A stretch of DNA of 6,007 bases from an uncultured Acidimicrobiales bacterium (GTDB taxonomy: Bacteria > Actinomycetota > Acidimicrobiia > Acidimicrobiales > UBA10347): contig CALDGN010000371.1 in the NCBI GenBank assembly GCA_937942965.1, positions 1 to 6,007 of the forward strand, written 5' to 3'. A program made the translations under genes and the position numbers. The notes below the pieces were generated by a model, which saw only the letters and a list, made by a program, of their open reading frames with translations, was not told the DNA's origin and did not search any database. How positions within the stretch are numbered: the first letter of the stretch is position 1; each line of letters opens with the position of its first letter. Below, one piece after another: positions 1 through 6,007 of the stretch.

Positions 1-442
1 GTGCTTCGGGTGGGTAGTACGAGAAGTTGTCAACGGCGACGACCTGATCGCCAGCACCGACGGCGAACAGCATCTCGGTGCCGGTCGGGTTCAGCGAAAC
101 GATGCGCTGCGGACCGTCGGCCATCGCATCGTCAGCCATGGCATCGTCAGCCATGGCGTCGTCAGCCATAGCGTCATCGTCCATCGCATCATCGTCAGCC
201 ATCGCATCGTCGCTGTGGTCTTCGTCGTCCATCGCGTCATCGTCAGACATCGCGTCATCGCTGTGGTCTTCGTCGTCAGACATCTCGTCATCAGACATCT
301 CGTCATCAGACATTGCGTCGTCGACGGCGTCGGCTGCGTCAGCGACGGTGTCGGTCGCAGCCGAGATCGGGTCATCGCTACCGCACGCCGCGGTGATGAG
401 AACGAACACTGCCAGGATCAGCAGCAATTGGCGGAACTTCAT
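1..442 (-). CDS. btuF: Cobalamin ABC transporter substrate-binding lipoprotein (BtuF-like), 3' part missing
   Basis: The gene starts at ATG 442-440 and stays open to the window edge, giving 147 visible residues. GGAG at 452-449 lies 6 nt before the ATG. Residues 1-20 form a lipoprotein signal: a Lys/Arg-bearing start, a hydrophobic stretch (about residues 6-18), and the lipobox ITAAC with Cys20 as the predicted lipidated residue. Residues 41-109 are an Asp/Met/Ala-rich repeat linker. From residue 113 the sequence RIVSLNPTGTEMLFAVGAGD followed by a Tyr-Tyr-Pro-Pro-Glu motif matches the N-terminus of the Periplasmic_BP_2 family (BtuF, FhuD and haem-binding proteins). The family alone does not tell B12 from siderophore or haem; the cobalamin riboswitch in the leader favours B12. 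It probably sits outside the membrane and delivers corrinoid to a BtuCD-type permease, whose genes would be expected beyond the left edge. The family call is firm; the ligand is inferred. Confidence 0.8.
   Translation of the reverse strand, partial: MKFRQLLLILAVFVLITAACGSDDPISAATDTVADAADAVDDAMSDDEMSDDEMSDDEDHSDDAMSDDDAMDDEDHSDDAMADDDAMDDDAMADDAMADDAMADDAMADGPQRIVSLNPTGTEMLFAVGAGDQVVAVDNFSYYPPEA
116..322 (-). repeat. Asp/Met-rich tandem repeat inside the lipoprotein linker
   Basis: This stretch encodes residues 41-109 of the BtuF-like lipoprotein. The core unit is five residues (ADDAM, or SDDEM in the first part; 15 nt) repeated many times with small variations. In the middle lies a larger 16-residue unit repeated twice in tandem (residues 57-72 and 73-88), each beginning DEDHSDDAM. 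The segment is strongly acidic, contains regularly spaced methionines and two His, and has no hydrophobic core, so it should be an extended, disordered tether between the lipid anchor and the binding domain. Such a repeat is prone to length change by slippage. Confidence 0.9.
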
Positions 443-448
443 GGGGGT

Positions 449-458
449 CTCCGGTCGC
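449..458 (-). promoter_or_regulatory. Ribosome binding site of the lipoprotein gene, complementary to the B12 box
   Basis: On the minus strand GCGACCGGAG ends in the Shine-Dalgarno GGAG (452-449), 6 nt before the ATG at 442. The eight bases GCGACCGG (458-451) are exactly complementary to CCGGTCGC (541-534) in the presumed B12 box of the upstream riboswitch. The site could therefore be masked by base pairing, which would suit translational control. Complementarity is seen; function is inferred. Confidence 0.55.
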
Positions 459-524
459 CGATCCGCACCAGGAGTTCCGGTCGGACCAGCCCCTTCCTCG
501 AGGGATCGATGGTCTCTATGACGC

Positions 525-662
525 TCGAGGGACGCGACCGGACTTATCTCTCGACGGCCGAAACCTTCGAGAACATCACCGTTGCGGGACAGCGCCGGAT
601 TCACACCGGACTTCGGACCTACGAGCCCCCCGAGACTAACGGGTCGGACCCGACCTCCGTCC
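525..662 (-). ncRNA. Cobalamin (B12) riboswitch
   Basis: Read on the minus strand, the leader contains the diagnostic core of cobalamin riboswitches: GGTGTGAATCC (608-598), a GCTG element, then CCCGCAACGGTGA (588-576). This agrees with the family consensus GGTG-N-AA-N-TCC ... GCTG-N-CCCGCAAC-N-GTGA. It is followed by a peripheral hairpin (TCTCGA 572-567 with TCGAGA 554-549) and then AAGTCCGGTCGCGTCC (546-531 approximately), which fits the B12 box position but is a degenerate match in its 3' half. A possible P1 closing helix is GGACG (662-658) with CGTCC (534-530), so the boundaries are approximate. The core lies about 130 nt upstream of a BtuF-like gene on the same strand, the expected context. 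Riboswitches of this family bind adenosyl- or other cobalamins and usually repress when ligand is present. Confidence 0.88.
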
Positions 663-671
663 GTACGCGAG

Positions 672-700
672 AAATCCCCTGCCACGAAGACAGGGGATTT
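672..700 (-). terminator. Stem-loop between pyk and the riboswitch, likely terminator
   Basis: A perfect 10-bp inverted repeat, AAATCCCCTG (700-691 on the minus strand) and CAGGGGATTT (681-672), encloses a 9-nt loop. It lies about 35 nt after the pyk stop codon. On the minus strand the uridine tail is short (ATTTC), so it is not a strong textbook intrinsic terminator in that direction; on the plus strand the same hairpin is followed by five T (698-702). Ending pyk transcription is the most likely role. Confidence 0.65.
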
Positions 701-707
701 TTCACGA

Positions 708-726
708 GCCCGACGCAGCGTCGGGC
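708..726 (-). terminator. GC-rich hairpin directly after pyk stop codon
   Basis: GCCCGAC (726-720 on the minus strand) pairs with GTCGGGC (714-708) around a 5-nt loop, starting only about 10 nt after the pyk TGA. No T-run follows directly. It stands in tandem with the second hairpin at 672-700. It may add to termination or protect the operon mRNA 3' end. Confidence 0.5.
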
Positions 727-735
727 GGAATCGGT

Positions 736-2172
736 TCAGCTCGGAACGTTCTCGATGCGCATCACATTGCTGACGAGTGCGCTGTTCGAGTTGCCCAACA
801 CGATGGGAACGAGCTCGCCTGGCTTGAGGTAGCCAGCGTCACGGATGCGCGACAGGATCGCCATCACGCGCTTGGTGCCGGTGCCTTCGGCACTTCCGAC
901 GAGCGGAACAACACCCCAGCTGAGCGCCAGTTGACGAGCGACTCGCTCGGTTGGCGTCACGGCGATGATCTCGGCCCGAGGCCGGTACCGCGAGATTTCG
1001 CGAGCGGTACGGCCCGTGCCAGTGACGGCAACGAGAACGCGGCTGCCGAGCGCTCCGGCGGCCTGGTGGGCAGCACCGCGCATAGCGGCAGCGACTCGAC
1101 GGGTGTCGGTCTCGTGATCGGTGGACAGCACCGAGGCTTGCTCGATGCGGTCCGCCCAGGCTTCGTGTTCGAAGTTCTGTTCGGCCTCGACGAGGATCTC
1201 GGCCATCGTCTCGACGACAAGGACGGGGTCGTGACCAACGGCGGTCTCGCCGGAGAGCATCACGGCAGACGTGCCGTCGAACACGGCGTTGGCCACGTCG
1301 GTGACTTCGGCGCGGGTTGGCTGCGGCGCGGTCGTCATCGACTCGAGCATTTGCGTTGCGGTGATGACGGGCTTGCCGGCAGCAACGGTCGCCGCGATGA
1401 TCTTCTTCTGCAGCGCAGGAAGACCGGGCAGCGAGCACTCGAGGCCGAGGTCGCCACGGGCCACCATCACGGCGTCACTGTGTTCGAGGATCGAATCGAG
1501 GTTGTCGATTGCCGCCTGGGTTTCGATCTTGGCGACGAGCATCGGGCCGTGTGGCGGCTTCTCGCTGTGGAGCGCCCGCATGTCACGGCCGGTCTTGACG
1601 AATGAGACGGCAACCAGGTCGACATCAGCGGCGACAACGGCATCGAAGTACTTGAGGTCTTCGGACGTCGGCGACGACGTCGTCAAGCGGCTTGATGGAA
1701 CGTGAACGCCGGGGCGGCCTCGCTGCATGCCGCCACGCTCGACCGTTGCGGTTGCGTACTCAGGGCCAACCTGGGTGACGACGAGCGTTGCCGAACCATC
1801 GCCCATGTGAAGGCGGTCGCCGACTTCGAGGCTCTGCGCAATGTCATCGACATTCACATAGATCTCGGTCGAGCTCGACTGTTGCTCACCGGAGCGGATC
1901 TGGACCGTGCTGTCGGTGACCAGCTCAACGGGCGTGTCACCGAACGCGGCGCGGACCTTGGGGCCTGCGAGGTCAACGAGGATGCCGACAGGGTCGGAGT
2001 GGTTCTCGGAGACCTTGCGAATGGTCTCGACACGTTCGAGGACCCGCTCAACAGGATCATGAGCGGTGCCCAAACGGAACACGTTGACGCCCGCAGTGAT
2101 CAGGCGATCGAGGACCTCGGGTGAATCGGATGCGGGGCCGATCGTCGCAACGATCTTGGTACGACGGGTCAT
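736..2172 (-). CDS. pyk: Pyruvate kinase
   Basis: Encodes a 478-residue cytosolic enzyme that turns phosphoenolpyruvate and ADP into pyruvate and ATP, the last step of glycolysis. The length is normal for bacterial pyruvate kinase. The barrel starts with RRTKIVATIGPASDS (residues 3-17). The small B domain spans roughly 68-160. Catalytic and Mg-binding elements are intact: KIE (215-217), ARGDLGLE (238-245), TATQMLESM (271-279), PTRAEVTDVANAVFDG (285-300) and SGET (307-310). A C-terminal domain follows from about 350. Residue 72 is Lys in DLAGPKVR, where K+-dependent enzymes have Glu, and the usual NFSHG motif is replaced by GTAHD (35-39). Both changes affect the monovalent-cation site and suggest a K+-independent enzyme. 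The start ATG overlaps the aldolase stop as ATGA, with a weak AAGG seven bases upstream, so translation is probably coupled. It is the last gene of the glycolytic block and is followed by two hairpins. Confidence 0.96.
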   Translation of the reverse strand: MTRRTKIVATIGPASDSPEVLDRLITAGVNVFRLGTAHDPVERVLERVETIRKVSENHSDPVGILVDLAGPKVRAAFGDTPVELVTDSTVQIRSGEQQSSSTEIYVNVDDIAQSLEVGDRLHMGDGSATLVVTQVGPEYATATVERGGMQRGRPGVHVPSSRLTTSSPTSEDLKYFDAVVAADVDLVAVSFVKTGRDMRALHSEKPPHGPMLVAKIETQAAIDNLDSILEHSDAVMVARGDLGLECSLPGLPALQKKIIAATVAAGKPVITATQMLESMTTAPQPTRAEVTDVANAVFDGTSAVMLSGETAVGHDPVLVVETMAEILVEAEQNFEHEAWADRIEQASVLSTDHETDTRRVAAAMRGAAHQAAGALGSRVLVAVTGTGRTAREISRYRPRAEIIAVTPTERVARQLALSWGVVPLVGSAEGTGTKRVMAILSRIRDAGYLKPGELVPIVLGNSNSALVSNVMRIENVPS

Positions 2173-3092
2173 GCGCCGACCTTGTTGACGGATGCGTCAT
2201 GGATGGCGGCAACCGTTTCGCCAAGACGAGCTTCGAATGCAGCATGGTCGAGGTCGGCGGTCAACCCGGTCATGAGGACACGGGAGAAGCTGGCGGTCAT
2301 ACCTACAGCATGGCGCAAACGGCGGCTGCTTTCCTCGAGGTCGTAGCCGCCGGACAGTGCGACGACACGGTCGACGCGGGGATGTTCGGTGAAGCGCTGG
2401 TACAGGTCGGCCTGCTCAGGCAGGGTCAGCTTGAACATGACCGAGCGCTCGCCCAGGTCATCGAGGTGACGGTGGAGCGAATCTGCGAGCAGGACTTCGG
2501 CTTCGGCCTTGTCCGGGGCTTCGATGGATACCTCGGGCTCGAGGATCGGCATCAGACCGGCATCGAGAATGGCGGCACCGACCTCGAACTGCTGAGCGAC
2601 GATCGCTTCGATGCCTGCGGCGTTGGCCTCGTGGATGACCGAGCGCATCTTGGTGCCGTAGACGCCAGCTGCGTTGGCGCGGTCGAGCAGGTCAAAGAGA
2701 CCGGGGTTCGGGGCGAGCAGCTGCACGCCGTCGTTGCGTTCCGCGAGACCGGCGTCGCACTTGACGAAGGGGACGATCCCGACTCGTTCCCACAGGTACT
2801 GGGCAGTCGGGATCGAATCGACGAGGCGATCCATGGTCTGCTCGAACAGGATTGCGCCGATGATGCGGCCGCCTGCGAACGCATCGCTGGTGATCAGGCG
2901 GGTACGCATCGCGTGCACCAGGTCGAACATCTCTTCGGTGTTCGACCATGCGGACTCGTCGACGCCGTAGGCGGCGAGAGCCTTGGGGGTGCTGCCGCCG
3001 CTCTGGTCGAGGGCAGCGATGAAGCCTTGGCCGTTGATGACCCGGTCACGTTGTTGGGCGCGGCGTTCTTCGATGGTGGTTTAGGTAGTCAT
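2169..3092 (-). CDS. fda: Fructose-1,6-bisphosphate aldolase class I (FdaB type), interrupted by in-frame TAA at codon 4
   Basis: Cleaves fructose-1,6-bisphosphate to dihydroxyacetone-P and glyceraldehyde-3-P through a Schiff-base lysine. The frame resembles the roughly 296-residue bacterial class I aldolases. Counting from ATG 3092, the conserved parts are GFIAALDQSGGSTPKAL (23-39, with the active-site Asp29), FDLVHAMRTR, GAILFEQTMDR, VPFVKCD (Lys111), GTKMRS (Lys148), PILEPE, VMFKLTLP (predicted Schiff-base Lys221), and the phosphate-binding LSGGY. The expected start is ATG 3092: it lies 10 nt after the pfkA stop and has GAGGA just upstream. But codon 4 is TAA (3083-3081), and no ATG, GTG or TTG occurs in frame until ATG 2930 (codon 55), which has no good ribosome site and would lose Asp29. 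Coding conservation continues straight through the region between, so this looks like a recent nonsense change, an unusual start, or a sequence error. Automatic annotation may show only 2169-2930. The stop overlaps the pyk start as ATGA. Family certain; whether functional is open. Confidence 0.85.
3081..3083 (-). other. In-frame TAA stop near the 5' end of the aldolase gene
   Basis: The minus strand reads ATG ACT ACC TAA ACC ACC ATC GAA GAA CGC from 3092. The TAA lies in the same frame as all conserved aldolase motifs that follow. A single C-to-T change from CAA would create it; removing six bases (TAAACC) would also give a smooth N-terminus beginning MTTTIEERR. The sequence alone does not say which is original. 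Confidence 0.9.
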
Positions 3093-3102
3093 GAGTCCTC
3101 GA

Positions 3103-4184
3103 TCAGGGGAAGAAAACGTTGGCGGTTTCCCAGAGCTGTTCTGGGACGTACTTGAGGCCCTCGCCGACGGCGTCGGCGAGAGGGATTGCGGAGATTGTGT
3201 TGGCGTTGATGGCAACCATGTGGCCGAACTTGTCGGCATGGGCGGCATCGACAGCGCCGACACCGAAGCGGGAGCACAGCACCCGGTCGAATGCCGTCGG
3301 CGTACCGCCACGCTGGATGTGGCCGAGGATCGTCACGCGGGTCTCGAACCCCGTGCGCTGTTCGATCTCGCCCGCAACGATGTGCGAGATACCACCGAGC
3401 ACCTTGTGGCCGTAGCGGTCGATCGACGGTTCGCTGATGTCGAGCGTGCCGGGGATCGGCTGCGCGCCTTCGGCGACAACGACGATCGAGGCGTATTTGC
3501 CTGCGGCGTGGCGCTTGGCCAGTGAGTCGCAGACTTCGGCAATGTCGAATGGCTGCTCGGGGATGAGTGTCATCGTGGCGCCACCGGCAAGACCGGCCCA
3601 GGTTGCGATGTGGCCGACGTGGCGACCCATGACCTCGACGACCATGATCCGGTCGTGTGACTCGGCAGTCGTATGGAGGCGATCGATGGCTTCGGTCGCG
3701 ATCGAGACGGCGGTGTCGAACCCGAAGGTCCGTTCGGTGCCACCGATGTCGTTGTCGATCGTCTTGGGAACGCCGATGACCTTGGCAAAGCCCTGGTCGT
3801 GAATCGAGCGGGCGCAGGACAAGGTGCCTTCGCCGCCGATGACGATCAGGCCGTCGAGTTCGCGATCAGCCATGGTTTCGGCGACGCGTTCGCATCCGCC
3901 TTCGACCATGTAGGGCGTCTCGCGAGACGTGCCGAGAATCGTTCCGCCGCGAGGCAGCGTGCCGCGCAGGCGCAGGACCGAGAGCTCTTCGCCGCGGTTC
4001 TCGATGACACCGCGCCAGCCGTCGTGGAAGCCGAAGACTTCGCCGCCGTAGTCCTTGAGCTCGCGGCGCACCACGGCTCGGATCACGGCATTGAGGCCTG
4101 GGCAATCGCCACCACCAGTGAGCACGCCGAGGCGCATCGGGGCGCGCTCGGTTTGCTCAGCAAGTGGTGGCAGGTCAGCGCTCA

Positions 4185-4185
<1 letters not shown>
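3103..4185 (-). CDS. pfkA: 6-phosphofructokinase, probably ATP-dependent (group III PfkA family)
   Basis: Phosphorylates fructose-6-phosphate to fructose-1,6-bisphosphate, the committed step of glycolysis. From ATG 4185 the product has 360 residues. Motifs in order: GVLTGGGDCPGLNAVIR (20-36, nucleotide-phosphate loop), GGTILGTSR (80-88), IGGEGT (116-121), PKTIDND (140-146, with catalytic Asp144), MGR (186-188), AEGAQ (239-242 region), and LGHIQRGGTPTAFDR (287-301, sugar-phosphate binding). The Gly at the GGEGT position normally means ATP as donor, while Lys in PKTIDND is common to PPi enzymes and to actinobacterial ATP enzymes, so ATP use is favoured but not proved. The chosen ATG overlaps the gap stop by one base (TGATG), which suggests coupled translation. 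An ATG at 4137, giving MRLGVLTGGG and 344 residues, is the classical family N-terminus and a real alternative; a longer frame from 4236 would run deep into gap and is unlikely. The aldolase follows after 10 nt. Confidence 0.95.
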
Positions 4186-5222
<1,037 letters not shown>

Positions 5223-5346
5223 GTGTCGTTTTCTCCGGAGCTAGGTGTGGTGGGGAGTGATGCGGATGTCGACGACGTTGGCGACGTTTTCTGCGGGTGT
5301 GTTTTCTGGTGTTTGCTGGCTGCGAGCTGCGCTCGAGGATCCCGGC
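5223..5346. other. Intergenic leader between fructokinase and gap, with A-rich direct repeats
   Basis: No gene is supported here. On the minus strand AGAAAAC occurs three times (5307-5301, 5292-5286, 5234-5228); the first two are CAGAAAAC and start 15 nt apart, and the third overlaps the end of the gap Shine-Dalgarno. A small hairpin (CGAGC, 3-nt loop, GCTCG; 5335-5323) follows the fructokinase stop but has no T-run, so it is a weak terminator at best. I see no convincing -10/-35 pair. Read-through from the fructokinase gene, or a non-sigma70-like promoter, are both possible. Confidence 0.4.
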
Positions 5347-6007
5347 TCAGAGGAGCAGGGACGCTCCGAGTAGTGCAGCTCCGACGAGCCCGGCATCGTT
5401 GCCGAGCCCTGCGGTGGCGACGAGGCCACCGTTGCTGGCGTGGCTCACCGAGTACCCGCCCAGGCGCTGCGCCGTTGCAGCTTGGAGGCGAGACTCGAGG
5501 TGGGCATTGGCACCCACCCCGCCACTAAAGAGAATGCGGTCGGGCGAGAACGCCCACGTGATCACGGTCGCGAGTTGGGCGAGGTGATCGACGACGATGT
5601 CCCAAGCAGGGTGGTCGTCAGCGAGTGATTCGGCTGGCGCCCCAGCGGACTGGTGGATTGCTGGTCCGGAGACGAGTCCTTCGAGGCAGTCGCCGTGGAA
5701 CGGGCAGACGCCGGCGAAGTCGTGGCCGTCGAAACGCTTGACGGGGATGTGGCCGATTTCGAGATGATCGCGACCCCTGTACACCTGGCCGTTGCGGACG
5801 ATGCCGACGCCGATGCCGGTTCCGACGGTCACGTACGCCACGGCGTCGTGTCCCTGACCGGCACCGAAGCGCTGCTCGGCGACGGCGGCAGCTTCGACGT
5901 CGGTCTGAATGTCGGCTGGCACGCCGAGGCGGTCACGCAATTCGGCGAGGATGGGGGCGCCGGTCCAGCCGGGCTTTGGGGTTGGGGCGACGGAGCCGTA
6001 GTCGGCT
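5347..6007 (-). CDS. ROK-family fructokinase, 5' part missing
   Basis: The frame is open from the right edge to the TGA at 5349-5347, leaving 219 visible codons (counted from 6006); the N-terminal ATP-binding part lies outside the window. ROK kinases phosphorylate free sugars with ATP. The segment DYGSVAPTPKPGWTG (2-16) and the zinc motif with His86, Cys101, His104 and Cys107 (GVCPFHGDCLEGLVSGPA, 99-116) are typical of the ScrK/GmuE type fructokinases rather than of glucokinases. Predicted catalytic Asp36 lies in TDVEAAAVAE (35-44), where Glu38 replaces the more usual Asn. VGTGIG (61-66) is the ROK signature loop, and a second glycine-rich phosphate element, LFSGGVG, is near the C-terminus. 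Making fructose-6-phosphate would feed straight into PFK encoded downstream. Whether it shares a transcript with gap across the 124-bp gap is unknown. A related hexose or mannose substrate is possible. Confidence 0.85.
   Translation of the reverse strand, partial: ADYGSVAPTPKPGWTGAPILAELRDRLGVPADIQTDVEAAAVAEQRFGAGQGHDAVAYVTVGTGIGVGIVRNGQVYRGRDHLEIGHIPVKRFDGHDFAGVCPFHGDCLEGLVSGPAIHQSAGAPAESLADDHPAWDIVVDHLAQLATVITWAFSPDRILFSGGVGANAHLESRLQAATAQRLGGYSVSHASNGGLVATAGLGNDAGLVGAALLGASLLL

Noticed and set aside
116..322. CRISPR-like array at the left end because of regular short repeats
   Set aside because: Units are in-frame 15-nt coding repeats without unique spacers; they encode the lipoprotein linker.
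78..521. Plus-strand Ser/Ala-rich repeat frame
   Set aside because: It is the complement of the Asp/Met repeat of the lipoprotein and crosses the riboswitch leader; the lipoprotein reading has a signal peptide, Shine-Dalgarno and family motif.
633..638. TAGTCT on the minus strand as a -10 box for the lipoprotein gene
   Set aside because: It would start transcription inside the riboswitch 5' part, and no matching -35 is visible.
2121..3155. Long plus-strand open frame (344 codons) opposite the aldolase
   Set aside because: It is antisense to well-conserved aldolase coding sequence, a common shadow in G/C-rich genes; no recognisable motifs.

Overview
This is a high-GC window in which every supported gene lies on the minus strand, so it reads from right to left. 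The GC content, G/C-rich third codon positions, the PFK subtype and the proline/aspartate-rich lipoprotein linker suggest an actinobacterium, perhaps a marine Acidimicrobiia (Ilumatobacter-like) lineage. The taxonomic placement is inference only.

In transcription order the window holds: (1) the C-terminal part of a zinc-containing ROK-family fructokinase, cut by the right edge; (2) a 124-bp gap without a clear promoter, carrying short A-rich repeats; (3) a tightly packed glycolytic block of gap (GAPDH), pfkA (6-phosphofructokinase), a class I fructose-1,6-bisphosphate aldolase and pyk (pyruvate kinase). gap and pfkA overlap by one base (TGATG), pfkA and the aldolase are about 10 bp apart, and the aldolase and pyk overlap as ATGA. 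Together with the fructokinase these could take fructose to fructose-6-P, on to triose-P, and through the GAPDH and pyruvate-kinase steps; triose-phosphate isomerase, phosphoglycerate kinase, mutase and enolase are not here.

Downstream of pyk are two consecutive hairpins (likely the operon terminator), then a cobalamin riboswitch, then the start of a lipoprotein gene encoding a BtuF-type ABC substrate-binding protein that runs off the left edge. This is a separate vitamin B12 uptake unit. Its lipoprotein has an Asp/Met-rich repeat linker of about 70 residues between the lipid anchor and the binding domain.

The most notable anomaly is in the aldolase. The well-placed ATG with its Shine-Dalgarno is followed by an in-frame TAA at codon 4, yet the conserved N-terminal coding sequence, including the active-site Asp, continues in frame after it with no ATG/GTG/TTG until codon 55. 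This is either a real nonsense mutation, a non-canonical initiation, or a sequence error. I saw no new multi-gene system, CRISPR array, tRNA, rRNA or mobile element.
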